A DNA stretch of 64,000 nucleotides, taken from assembly GCF_019396355.1 (NCBI RefSeq), contig NZ_JAHKRK010000016.1, forward strand, positions 1-64,000, read 5' to 3'. The stretch comes from Pseudonocardia nigra. GTDB lineage: Bacteria; Actinomycetota; Actinomycetes; Mycobacteriales; Pseudonocardiaceae. Position 1 is the stretch's first letter; each line of letters begins with the position of its first letter. Made by a program: the position numbers and the translations under genes. Below the pieces are notes generated by a model. The model was not told the DNA's origin. It searched no databases and saw nothing but the letters and a program-made list of their open reading frames with translations. Shown here in pieces: positions 8,721-16,514 of this stretch.

Positions 8721-8857
8721 GAACGAGTTCGTGCCCCACGAGCCGATGGTGGGGATCCGGAAGACGCCGGGCGCCGGCGCGACCGCGGGGGGAGGAGCCA
8801 TGCTCGGAGGCTAGCCCCGCGGCGGTGGGCGACGGCTGTGGAAGCGCTGAGAGCGGG

Positions 8858-8863
8858 GACAAT
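8858..8863 (+). promoter_or_regulatory. Possible -10 box of the PPOX gene (leaderless)
   Basis: GACAAT ends six bases before the GTG at 8870. The spacing suits an actinobacterial leaderless transcript, although the first base departs from TANNNT. Confidence 0.3.
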
Positions 8864-8869
8864 CGCGGG

Positions 8870-9292
8870 GTGCCCGCCCTGGACCCCGCCGAGCAGCGCG
8901 CCCGGCTGGCCGCCGCCCCGGTCGCCCGGCTCGCCACGCTGCGCCCCGACGGCACCCCGCGGCTCGTGCCGATCACGTTCGCGCTCGTGGACGGGGTGGT
9001 GTGCTCCGTGGTGGACGAGGTGAAGCCCAAGCGCAGCACGCGGCTGGCGCGGCTCGCGGACGTCGCACGCGATCCACGCGTGGGGCTGCTCGTCGACCAC
9101 TACGCCGACGACTGGTCGACGCTGTGGTGGGTGCGGGTGGACGCCACCGCCGCCGTGCACGCCGACGGCGCGCTGCGGGACCGGGCGCTCGCGGCACTGC
9201 GGGCGAAGTACCCGGCCTACGCCGCGGCCGCGCCGGACGGGGTCGTCCTGGTGGTCACGCCGACGCGCTGGACGGGCTGGACGGCGTCCTGA
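8870..9292 (+). CDS. PPOX-class probable F420-dependent oxidoreductase (TIGR03668-like)
   Basis: 140 residues of a split-barrel flavin/F420-binding protein. Family signatures are RLATLRPDGTPRLVPITFAL (residues about 20-39), the VDEVKPKRSTRLARL stretch and VRVDATAAVHAD, ending in VTPTRWTGW. The W-x-G-W ending is characteristic of this subgroup. The GTG at 8870 is preferred to upstream codons because homology starts at once and a -10-like hexamer lies six bases upstream. Its substrate is unknown. The end overlaps the convergent dapA-like gene. Confidence 0.82.
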   Translation: MPALDPAEQRARLAAAPVARLATLRPDGTPRLVPITFALVDGVVCSVVDEVKPKRSTRLARLADVARDPRVGLLVDHYADDWSTLWWVRVDATAAVHADGALRDRALAALRAKYPAYAAAAPDGVVLVVTPTRWTGWTAS

Positions 9293-10171
9293 CCCGCGGG
9301 TCGAGGTGGGCGAGCGCGGCCGCGACCGGGTCCGGGCCGGCGGGCAGGAGCGGCAGCCGTACCGCGGCGCTCCCGATCCGCCCGACGGCGTGCAGCACCC
9401 CCTTGAGCACGGTCGGGTTCGGCTCGGCGAACAGGGCTCCGGACAGCCGTGCGAGCGCGCCGCCCAGCGCCCGGGCCGTCGCCACGTCACCGTCGCGCCA
9501 GGCCAGGACGAGCGCGGCGAACCGCTCCGTGTGCAGGTGCGCCGACGCGAGCACCGCCCCGGCGGCGCCCAGCGCGAGCAGCGGCGACGCGACCACGTCG
9601 TCACCGGCCAGCACGGCGAACCCGGGCGGCGGGTCCGCGAGCAGCTCGACGGCGTCGGCGTCCAGCGCGCCCACCGCGTGCTTCACCCCGACGACGCCGG
9701 GCAGGGCGGCCAGCCGCCGCAGCGTCGGGGCGGACAGGCTGCGGCCCGTCCGGTGGGGGACGTGGTAGACGACGACCGGGACCGGGCTGCGCCGCGCCAG
9801 CTCGGCGAAGTGGGCCACCACACCGTCCTCGGTGGGGCGGGTGAAGGCGGGCACCGGCACGAGCGCGGCCCCCGCCGTGGGCCAGGCAGCCAGCTCGGCG
9901 AGGGCGGCTGCGCTGCGGCGGGTGTCGTTCGTGCCCGCGCCCACGGTCAGCGTCGCCCCGGTCGTCCGGGCACGCGGGTGGCGACCTCGAGCACCGTGCG
10001 CCGCTCGGCGTCGGTCAGCGCGGCGGCCTCGCCCGTCGTGCCGAGCGCGACGAGCCCGGACGCGCCGGCGGCCACGACCTCGCGGGCGAGCTCCTCCAGG
10101 GCGACGGCGTCGACCTCGCCGAACGCGGTGAACGGGGTGATCAGGGGGACGTGCACGCCGGTGAGATCCAC
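9255..10171 (-). pseudogene. Dihydrodipicolinate synthase (DapA)-family aldolase, apparent single-base frameshift
   Basis: The N-terminal frame (GTG 10171) gives DLTGVHVPLITPF and ALGTTGEAAALTDAERR, then runs out of homology after ATRVPG. The neighbouring frame continues with ATLTVGAGTNDTR, VVVYHVPHRTG, VVGVKHAVG (Schiff-base Lys) and AEPNPTVLKGVLHAVG to 9255. One additional C in the 9966-9967 run joins them into a protein of about 305 residues. DapA-family enzymes condense pyruvate with an aldehyde; the tyrosine in VVYHVP and the lysine are both kept, so chemistry would be intact if the frameshift is an artefact. Divergent from a LysR gene, its likely regulator. Confidence 0.8.
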
Positions 10172-10230
10172 GACGCCGAGCCTCGCGCCCCCGGGTCGTC
10201 ACGTCGAGTTCCGATTTCTTGCCTCGGCCG

Positions 10231-10236
10231 TAAGCT
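10231..10236 (+). promoter_or_regulatory. -10 box of the LysR gene (leaderless)
   Basis: TAAGCT ends six bases before the ATG at 10243, with no ribosome site between, as in leaderless actinobacterial genes. Confidence 0.45.
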
Positions 10237-10242
10237 CAGCTG

Positions 10243-11151
10243 ATGCTCGATGTGCGCAGGCTGCGGATGCTCCGGGAGCTGTCCCGGCGCGGCACGATCG
10301 CCGCCGTCGCGCAGGCGCTGGCCTACACCCCGTCCGCGGTGTCGCAACAGCTCGCCGCGCTGGAGAAGGAGGCCGGCGTGGCGCTGCTGGAGCGGTCGGG
10401 GCGGCGGGTCGTGCTCACCCCGGCCGCGACGGCGCTCGTCGAGCACACCGAGGCCGTCCTCGAGCGGCTCGAGCGGGCGGGAGCGGAGCTCGCGGCCACG
10501 CGCACCGGGCCCGCCGGGCCGCTCGTGGTCGGGGCGTTCCCGTCGGCGGCGCGAGCCGTCGTCCCGGCCGCGCTCGCCCGGCTGGCGGCCGAGCATCCCG
10601 GGCTGGTCCCGGCCGTGCGGGAGATCGACCCCGCCGCCGTCGCCGACGCGGTGCGGGCGGGCGAGCTCGACGTCGCGCTGGTGCACCGCTACGACTTCGT
10701 CGCGGCGCCGCCCGAACCCGGCCTGGACACCGCGCACCTGTTCGACGAGCCGATGTTCCTCGCCGCGCCCCGCGACCTCGCCCCGCGCCCCGGGGCGGCC
10801 GACCCCCTCGGACGCTGGCGCGACGCCCCGTGGATCATGGCGCCGCCCGCCACCCGCTGCGGCACGATGAGTGTGCGGGCCTGTGAGGCGGCGGGGTTCA
10901 CCCCCCGCGTGCGGCACGTCGTCGACGACTTCGCCACCGTGCTCGCCCTGGTGGGGATCGGCCACGGCGTGGCGCTCGTGCCGCAGCTGGGGCTCGTCGA
11001 CCCGGCCCCGGGCGTCCGGCTCACCCGCCTCGCGATGCACCGCACCACGCTCGCGGCGTACCGGCGCGGGGCGGGCGCGCATCCGGCGATCGCCGCGTTC
11101 GTGCGGGCGGTGCGCGAGGTGGAGCTGCCGCCGATCCGCGCGGTGGACTGA
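10243..11151 (+). CDS. LysR-family transcriptional regulator
   Basis: 302 residues. The N-terminal winged helix (about 1-60) contains RLRMLRELSRRGTIAAVAQALAYTPSAVSQQLAALEKEAGVALLER, followed by the linker helix and the periplasmic-binding-protein-like effector domain (GPLVVGAFPSAARAVVPAAL, VGIGHGVALVPQLGL). It is divergent from the dapA-family gene with 71 bases between starts, the classic arrangement for a LysR protein controlling its neighbour. The effector is unknown. It meets the convergent hydrolase gene end to end. Confidence 0.9.
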   Translation: MLDVRRLRMLRELSRRGTIAAVAQALAYTPSAVSQQLAALEKEAGVALLERSGRRVVLTPAATALVEHTEAVLERLERAGAELAATRTGPAGPLVVGAFPSAARAVVPAALARLAAEHPGLVPAVREIDPAAVADAVRAGELDVALVHRYDFVAAPPEPGLDTAHLFDEPMFLAAPRDLAPRPGAADPLGRWRDAPWIMAPPATRCGTMSVRACEAAGFTPRVRHVVDDFATVLALVGIGHGVALVPQLGLVDPAPGVRLTRLAMHRTTLAAYRRGAGAHPAIAAFVRAVREVELPPIRAVD

Positions 11152-11152
11152 G

Positions 11153-11923
11153 TCAGGGCAGGCCGCGCAGGAACGCCGTCACGGCTGCCTCGACGTCGTC
11201 GGGGCGCTCCAGGTGCGGGGCGTGCCCGCAGTCGAGCATCAGCACCTCGACCGGTCCGCCGGCGCGGGTCCGCACCTCCTCGACGTGCACCGCGGTGCCG
11301 TACTCGTCCGCGGTGCCCTGCACGGCGAGCGTCGGGCAGCGGATCCCGGGCAGCGCGGGGCGCAGGTCCCAGTCCCGGAACTCCACCGACAGCCACACGT
11401 CGTTCCAGTGCCGGAACGTGACGTCCGGGTCGCAGTGGTGGCGGGCCATCCGGCGCCGCAGGTCGCCCTCGGCGAAGGTGCGGCGCGCCTGCCGGATGCC
11501 GGCGAGCCCGTGCTCCTCCACGAGCACGTGCGGTGCCAGCACGACCAGCCCGGTGACGTCCGCGGCGGCCGCGTGCAGCAGTGCGATCGACGCACCGTCG
11601 CTGTGCCCGACCAGGACCGGGCGCTCGAGGCCGAGCGCGGCGACCAGCGCCGGGACGACGGTCTCCGCCTCCTCGTGGGCGAACCGCGCGGTCCGCTTCC
11701 GGGGCGGGAGGTCGGAGAACCCGTGGCCGAGGCGGGAGTACGCCACCGCCCGGCGTCCGGTGGCCGCGGCGACCCGGCGGTGAAAGCCCCGCCACAGCCC
11801 GACCGAGCCGAGCCCTTCGTGCAGGAACAGCAGGGGAGCGAGTGCCGGTCCGCCGGGGACGTCGTCGTACTCGACGCGCCCGCCGGGGACCTCGACGGTC
11901 GGCAGCCCGGGCCCGGTGTTCAC
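11153..11923 (-). CDS. Alpha/beta hydrolase
   Basis: 256 residues from GTG 11923. The nucleophile is in GHSDGASIALLHA (serine about residue 106), the oxyanion region is FLHEGLGSVGLW, and the C-terminal LDCGHAPHLERPDDV carries the catalytic histidine. AVQGTADEYG supplies the acid. This pattern fits the small-molecule hydrolase/lyase group of the fold. The start overlaps the VWA gene stop in GTGA, so it is the last gene of the minus-strand operon. Substrate unknown. Confidence 0.88.
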   Translation of the reverse strand: MNTGPGLPTVEVPGGRVEYDDVPGGPALAPLLFLHEGLGSVGLWRGFHRRVAAATGRRAVAYSRLGHGFSDLPPRKRTARFAHEEAETVVPALVAALGLERPVLVGHSDGASIALLHAAAADVTGLVVLAPHVLVEEHGLAGIRQARRTFAEGDLRRRMARHHCDPDVTFRHWNDVWLSVEFRDWDLRPALPGIRCPTLAVQGTADEYGTAVHVEEVRTRAGGPVEVLMLDCGHAPHLERPDDVEAAVTAFLRGLP

Positions 11924-13809
11924 GTCCAGCGCCGGCGGGCGAGCAGGACAGCGGCGCCGAGCAGCCCGGCGGCGACGGCGATGCCCGCCCCCGCGAAGAC
12001 CCGGCCCACCGGCGAGAAGGACGTGGTCGTCGCGTCGCTGCCGTCCACCACGGCCGGGGCCTGCTGCTGTGCCCCGGCCGGGGCAGGCACTCCGCCGCCA
12101 CCGGACGTGGCCTGCGTTCCCGAGGCGTACCCGGGCCCGGCCTCCGGGGTGCCGGTGACGGTGACCTCGAGGCGGATCGGGACCGGGGTGGGGTCCTCGG
12201 CCGCGCCCAGCTCCACCGCGATGTAGTACCAGCCCGCGATGCTCTGCGTCCGCGTCGCCACCACGTCGGCGGTGCGGTTGTTGTAGCGCACCGGGACCGT
12301 CGTGACCGCGGGCTTGCTCGTCGGCAGGACGCTGGCGTTGCCGGTGTAAGCGGTGAAGTCGGCGTCGATCCGCTGGCGCACGGGCGTGTACACCGTCGTG
12401 CCGATCGGGGAGATGTTCTCCGAGCCCCGGCCCGGGGTCTCGCCGAAATGGACGCGGTAGGCGAGGCCCTGTCCCCAGTCCAGGCGGACGCGGTAGAAGA
12501 CGAACTCGCTCCGCCGCAGCGTGTCGGTGTAGGTGCCCGAGCCGCCGAGCGTGCCCGCCGTGTTGAACGACCCGCCGCCGACCACCGGGTGCCGGGGCCC
12601 GGCCGGTTCGGCGAACGCCGCGGGCGGCAGCACCGCCACCGGCCCGGTGTCGGCGGCCGCGGGCTCCACGGCGACGAGCAGCTCCACCGGCAGCCGTTCC
12701 GGCACGCCCAGCGACACCGTGTCCCATTCGAGGGCGAAGAAGTAGCGGTCCCCGCCCTTGCACCGGTCCCCGCTCGTGCTGCCGGTCTCCGCCTCGGTGG
12801 CGCCGGTCCACGTCGTGGCGACGGTGAGCGTCCCGCCGTCGCTGGAGTCGGTGATCAGCTCCGACACGAACTCGTAGCAGTCCTGCCCGTCGGCGCCGTA
12901 CGTGCGCAGCTGCAGCGTGTTCATGTCCTCGGTCGGGGAGATGCCGCGCAGACGGGGGAAGGAGACGGTGGCGCTGAAGTACGCCGTGGCGCCCTGCGGC
13001 ACGTCGACGGCGTAGTAACGCTTCTCTTTCTGGCCGAGGGTGTCGAGGTGCTGTCCGGGTGCGGCAAGCGGCGCTCCGTCGTAGCTCGGGGTGCCGGTGA
13101 TCGGGGTGCCCGCGGGCTCGTAGTTGCGCATCGCGCTCGCGGCCACGCGGGGCAGCACCCGCTGGAGGGCCTCCGCGTCGGGGGCGTCGGTGTACGTGCC
13201 GCCGGTGGTCTGGGCGATGCAGGTGAGCTGGGCCCGTGCCGCGTCGTCCACCCCGAACCCGACGGCGTGCACCACCAGGTCCACCCCCTGCCCGGCGAGG
13301 GTGCGCGCGACCTCGCACGGCTCCGGCGGTGCGCAGGTGTCCTCCCCGTCGGAGACGAGCACGATCGAGCGGGGGCCCTCGGCGGGCAGGTGCTCGGCGG
13401 CCACCTGCAGGGAGCGCCCGATCGGCGTGTAGCCGCGCGGGACCAGGGCGTCCACCGAAGCGGTGAATGCCGCCCGGTCGACCGGCGCCGGCTCGCGCAG
13501 CACCGTGACGTCGCGGCAGCCCGGCTCCCGCTCGGCATCGGAGTTGCCGGTTCCCGTGCCGTAGGCGGCGAGCCCGACGGGCGCGCCGTCGGGCACCGTC
13601 TCGACGAGGGCGTGCACGGCCCGTTTCGCCGCCTCCATCTTCGTGCCCCCCGCCGGGTCGGCTCCCGTCATCGAGCCGGAGGCGTCCAGCACCACCATGG
13701 TTGCCGCCACCTCGTCCGGTGCTTCCTGGGCGCTCCCGGCGGCGGGGGCGAGCAGGAGGCACAGGATGCCGGCGAGCGCGGCTGCCGCCGATCGGGTGAA
13801 CGTCAACAC
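11920..13809 (-). CDS. Secreted, membrane-anchored VWA-domain protein
   Basis: 629 residues from GTG 13809. A signal peptide (AAAALAGILCLLLAPAAGSAQ) is followed at about residue 40 by a von Willebrand A domain with the MIDAS motif DASGSM, later LVSDGEDTC and VVHAVGFGVDD. The middle is a beta-rich extracellular region. The C-terminus is proline-rich, then a transmembrane helix (VFAGAGIAVAAGLLGAAVLL) and RRR stop-transfer. The topology places a metal-dependent adhesion domain outside the cell. The gene lies 20 bases after the MmcQ gene and overlaps the hydrolase gene by four bases. Not TerY-like. Confidence 0.88.
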   Translation of the reverse strand: MLTFTRSAAAALAGILCLLLAPAAGSAQEAPDEVAATMVVLDASGSMTGADPAGGTKMEAAKRAVHALVETVPDGAPVGLAAYGTGTGNSDAEREPGCRDVTVLREPAPVDRAAFTASVDALVPRGYTPIGRSLQVAAEHLPAEGPRSIVLVSDGEDTCAPPEPCEVARTLAGQGVDLVVHAVGFGVDDAARAQLTCIAQTTGGTYTDAPDAEALQRVLPRVAASAMRNYEPAGTPITGTPSYDGAPLAAPGQHLDTLGQKEKRYYAVDVPQGATAYFSATVSFPRLRGISPTEDMNTLQLRTYGADGQDCYEFVSELITDSSDGGTLTVATTWTGATEAETGSTSGDRCKGGDRYFFALEWDTVSLGVPERLPVELLVAVEPAAADTGPVAVLPPAAFAEPAGPRHPVVGGGSFNTAGTLGGSGTYTDTLRRSEFVFYRVRLDWGQGLAYRVHFGETPGRGSENISPIGTTVYTPVRQRIDADFTAYTGNASVLPTSKPAVTTVPVRYNNRTADVVATRTQSIAGWYYIAVELGAAEDPTPVPIRLEVTVTGTPEAGPGYASGTQATSGGGGVPAPAGAQQQAPAVVDGSDATTTSFSPVGRVFAGAGIAVAAGLLGAAVLLARRRWT

Positions 13810-13829
13810 GCTGCGGAGTCTGCCATTCG

Positions 13830-14180
13830 TCAGTCGGGCAGCTGCGCGAGGAGCTTCCTCGGGGCGACCTGCCGGTAGGCGTCGGTGACGATCTCGGCGA
13901 TCTCGTCCCAGTCCACCTCGCCGTCCAGCCACACCCCGAGCCAGCCGTGCCCCCCGACGTATGGCGGCCGGAAGAACCGCTCGGGGTCGGCGGCCACCAG
14001 CTCCTCCTGCGCTCCCGGGGGCGCGGCGCACCAGAGCGCCACGCGGTCGTCGTGGTGGTGGTCGGCGTACATGACGAACACCTTGCGCACGAACCACGTC
14101 GGCTCGCCGTGGCTGACCTTCTCGGTCACCTCGGGCAGGGCCGTGCAGAGCGCACGCAGCCGGGGGAGCGGGTCGGTCAT
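13830..14180 (-). CDS. MmcQ/YjbR family DNA-binding-fold protein
   Basis: 116 residues. The family features are LPEVTEKVSHGEPTWFVRKVFVMY, the central WCAAPPGAQEELVAADPERFF and HGWLGVWLDGEVDWDEIAEIVTDAYRQVAPRKL. The fold is CyaY-like; many are annotated as DNA-binding but the cellular role is not settled. Start overlaps the stop of the methyltransferase gene in ATGA (14177-14180), hence the same operon. Confidence 0.88.
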   Translation of the reverse strand: MTDPLPRLRALCTALPEVTEKVSHGEPTWFVRKVFVMYADHHHDDRVALWCAAPPGAQEELVAADPERFFRPPYVGGHGWLGVWLDGEVDWDEIAEIVTDAYRQVAPRKLLAQLPD

Positions 14181-15181
14181 GCCGGCACCGCCCGCAGCAC
14201 CGAGTAGCCGCTCGGCGGCGCCGGGGAGACGTCGGTGAGCCGCAGGCCGGCCGCGTCCAGCAGCGCGGCGAACTCCACCTCGGTCCGCTCCCGGCCGCCG
14301 GTGAGGACCAGCATGTTGAGGTCGCTCATCAGCGTGATCCGCTGGGCCGCGAGGGCGTCCGGGTCGGCGTCCAGCACCGGCTCCACGACGAACAGCGTGC
14401 CGTGCGCGGGCATCGCCTCCCGAACGCGCGTCAGGACGGCGACGTTGCGCTCGTCGTCCCAGTCGTGGATCACGCTCTTGAGCAGGTGGGCGTCCGCGGC
14501 CGGGACCGCGGCGAACATGTCACCGGTCACGACCACGCAGCGCTCTCCCGCCACCGGGTCCCCGACGCCGGACGGGGTGTCGAACAGGATCCCGCGCAGG
14601 CCCGGGTGCGCTGCGAGGAAGGCCGCGAGCAGCGTGCCGTTGCCGCCGCCGACGTCGGCGAGGGTGCCGACGCCGGTGAGGTCGCAGCTCGTGACGATGC
14701 CGGGGGCGGCGCTGCGGGTGCCCTCGGCCATCGCCTCGGTGAAGATCGCGTTCAGCGTCGGGTCCTGCGCCATGTGCTCGAACGAGGACCTGCCCGTGAT
14801 CTTCTCGAACGCCGGCTCGCCGGTGCGGACGCTCCACTCCAGCTCGCCCCACGCCCGCCACACGGCGTCACCGCAGAACAGCTGCGCCAGGTTACCCACC
14901 GAACCGGGCCGCCCGGTGCGCAGCAGCTCACCGCCCGCGGTCAGCGCGAACCGGCCGTCCGCCGTCGGCCGGACCAGGTCGAGCCCCACCGCGGCCCGCA
15001 GCAGCCGCCCGAGCGCGCCCGGATGGGCCCCGGTCCGCGCGGCGAGCTCCTCGACGGAGGCCGGCCCCTCGCCGAGCGCGTCGGGCACGCCGAGCCGGGC
15101 GAGGGTCTGCATCAGCTGGCCGGGGAAGAAGCCGAACAGCAGCTCGACGAGCCTGCCGCGCTCGGCCGACGCCGTCGTCAC
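14177..15181 (-). CDS. SAM-dependent O-methyltransferase (hydroxyneurosporene/ caffeate-type)
   Basis: 334 residues. An N-terminal dimerisation winged helix (FFPGQLMQTLARLGVPDAL, ELAARTGAHPGALGRLLRA) precedes a Rossmann methyltransferase with the SAM motif LADVGGGNGTLLAAF (about residue 170), GDMF, and SVIHDWDDERNVAVL. This is the plant-type O-methyltransferase layout found in secondary metabolism. No biosynthetic cluster is present around it, so the acceptor cannot be guessed. Start overlaps the VOC gene stop in GTGA. Confidence 0.88.
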   Translation of the reverse strand: MTTASAERGRLVELLFGFFPGQLMQTLARLGVPDALGEGPASVEELAARTGAHPGALGRLLRAAVGLDLVRPTADGRFALTAGGELLRTGRPGSVGNLAQLFCGDAVWRAWGELEWSVRTGEPAFEKITGRSSFEHMAQDPTLNAIFTEAMAEGTRSAAPGIVTSCDLTGVGTLADVGGGNGTLLAAFLAAHPGLRGILFDTPSGVGDPVAGERCVVVTGDMFAAVPAADAHLLKSVIHDWDDERNVAVLTRVREAMPAHGTLFVVEPVLDADPDALAAQRITLMSDLNMLVLTGGRERTEVEFAALLDAAGLRLTDVSPAPPSGYSVLRAVPA

Positions 15182-15552
15182 GGCTGCACCGGAGGGCGGT
15201 AGGTGCCGACCGACCAGAGGTTGCCCTCCGGGTCGGACACCGCGTACTCCCGCGACCCGTACGGCTGGTCGACCGGCTCCTGCACCACCGTCGCGCCGGC
15301 GGAGACCGCCCGGGCGTGGTGGGCGTCGACATCGTCGGCGACCACGTAGAGGACCGCCCGTCCCGTGTCGAACGGGTCGGAACCGCGGCGGGTACCGATC
15401 ATCACGACGCCGTCGCCGTAGCTCAGCTCGGCGTGCCCGACGCTCCCGTCGGCGGCCATGGACACGTGCTGCTCGACGAACCCGAGCGCGTCGGTGAGGA
15501 ACGCGATCGCCGCCTTCGGGTCGTCGTAGCGCAGGGTGGGGTGGATGGTCAT
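15178..15552 (-). CDS. VOC-superfamily glyoxalase-like protein
   Basis: 124 residues from ATG 15552, where homology begins (MTIHPTLRYDDPKAAIAFLTDALGF). Two beta-alpha-beta-beta-beta modules are visible, the second ending VSDPEGNLWSVGTY, the usual C-terminal signature with a metal ligand position. Members include glyoxalases, dioxygenases and resistance proteins. It follows the AraC gene on the same strand, separated by a long hairpin, and overlaps the methyltransferase gene. Confidence 0.87.
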   Translation of the reverse strand: MTIHPTLRYDDPKAAIAFLTDALGFVEQHVSMAADGSVGHAELSYGDGVVMIGTRRGSDPFDTGRAVLYVVADDVDAHHARAVSAGATVVQEPVDQPYGSREYAVSDPEGNLWSVGTYRPPVQP

Positions 15553-15618
15553 GCCGGGGACGGTAGGGCGCGGGCGCGGGCCGAGCTTGAACGAATGGGA
15601 ACAGCCGCCGGGAAATGA

Positions 15619-15667
15619 CAGGAAAGCCACGTTCCGGTCATTCAACGTCAGGAACGTGGCTTTCCTG
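15619..15667. terminator. Long intergenic hairpin H1 (17-bp stem)
   Basis: Left arm CAGGAAAGCCACGTTCC (15619-15635) pairs perfectly with 15651-15667. The right arm alone can also fold (GTCAGGAA...TTCCTGAC). It lies between the araC-like gene and the VOC gene, and its right arm encodes the last residues of the AraC protein. It shares the arm consensus of hairpins at 36459 and 46365. Terminator or attenuator function is inferred. Confidence 0.6.
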
Positions 15668-16498
15668 ACGGTCGGGTGCGGGTGGCGGGGCCCGCTCGGT
15701 CAGGTACTCCGACGGGGTGCAGCCGGCCAGCGCGCGGAACTCCCGCACCAGGTGGGCGTGGTCGGCGTAGCCCGACGCGGCGGCGACGTCGGCGATGCCC
15801 CGGCCCGGGACGAGCAGGTCGGCCGCCCTCCGGAACCGCAGCACTCGGGCGGCGGGCTTCGGGGCGAGCCCGACCTGCGTGCGGAACCGCGTGAGGAGAT
15901 GGCGCCTGCTCCAACCGGTGCCGGTGGCGAGGTCGTGCACGGCGGCGGTGCCGCCGGAGCGCACGAGCTGCCGCCACGCCCACGCCACCTCCGGGTCGGG
16001 CCGCGCCCGCGAGGCGGCCAGCCTGCTCAGCAGCACCGCGTCGAGCCGGGCGAAGCGCTGCGGCCAGCCCGGGTCGGCCGCCAGCCGCTCCGGCAGCGCG
16101 CCGAGCTCGGGCACCTCCAGCGCGTCGACGGGCGGCGCGACGTTCGTCAGCTCCGGCATCGGCCTGCCCAGCAGGGTGTACAGCCCGAGCGGGGTCAGGT
16201 CGACCTGCATGCCGTGCTGCGCGCCGGTGAACTCGGTGAGCACCGCCGCGTCGTGCATCCCGGCCAGGAACGACGCCGGGGCGCTCGGCCCCGCCGGCCC
16301 GTGCAGGCGCAGCGCCGCCCCGAAGGACAGGATCAGCGTGCACGTGCCGGTGGGGGCCTGCCGGCGCCGCAGCGGGACGGCGCTGAACTCCCGGTAGCCC
16401 TGGTAGCGCACGGCGAGGCCGCTCAGCGCCGCGTGCGGCGTGGCGAGGACGTACTCGGGCCCGTCCACGCCCACCAGCATGGCGGCGCGCGCGGCCAT
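15638..16498 (-). CDS. AraC-family transcriptional regulator
   Basis: 286 residues with the DNA-binding pair of helix-turn-helices at the C-terminus: AAVHDLATGTGWSRRHLLTRF (about 195-215) and IADVAAASGYADHAHLVREFRALAGCTPSEY (about 240-270). The N-terminal 150 residues are the cupin-like sensor. The final ten or so residues are encoded by the right arm of hairpin H1, so the stop codon lies in the loop. It is divergent from the P-loop kinase gene with 16 bases between starts and probably controls the operon behind it. Confidence 0.88.
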   Translation of the reverse strand: MAARAAMLVGVDGPEYVLATPHAALSGLAVRYQGYREFSAVPLRRRQAPTGTCTLILSFGAALRLHGPAGPSAPASFLAGMHDAAVLTEFTGAQHGMQVDLTPLGLYTLLGRPMPELTNVAPPVDALEVPELGALPERLAADPGWPQRFARLDAVLLSRLAASRARPDPEVAWAWRQLVRSGGTAAVHDLATGTGWSRRHLLTRFRTQVGLAPKPAARVLRFRRAADLLVPGRGIADVAAASGYADHAHLVREFRALAGCTPSEYLTERAPPPAPDRQESHVPDVE

Positions 16499-16514
16499 CG
16501 GCTACACCGGACGC

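Larger units (their letters stand above)
7939..8801 (-). pseudogene. Metallo-beta-lactamase-fold hydrolase, interrupted by two short insertions and a frameshift
   Basis: Pieces of one MBL-fold protein appear in order in different frames. From ATG 8801: FRIPTIGSWGTNSF; then ALVDDDGSVTLVDTGLR; IVAGLAAIGKHPADVTRIVLT; HPDHASGAAELAG (the metal-site HxHxDH is broken at its start); and an intact C-terminal half with TPGHSPGHISL and LITGDAIF. Three lesions separate them: a 59-bp hairpin element at 8662-8720, a one-base loss near 8600, and a 76-bp palindromic insertion at 8457-8532. Removing them restores a continuous protein of roughly 240 residues. The gene must be non-functional. Confidence 0.85.

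Noticed and set aside
11920-13809. VWA protein as a TerY member of the Ter system
   Set aside because: It is secreted with a signal peptide and membrane anchor and lies 37 kb away in an unrelated operon; TerY proteins are cytoplasmic.
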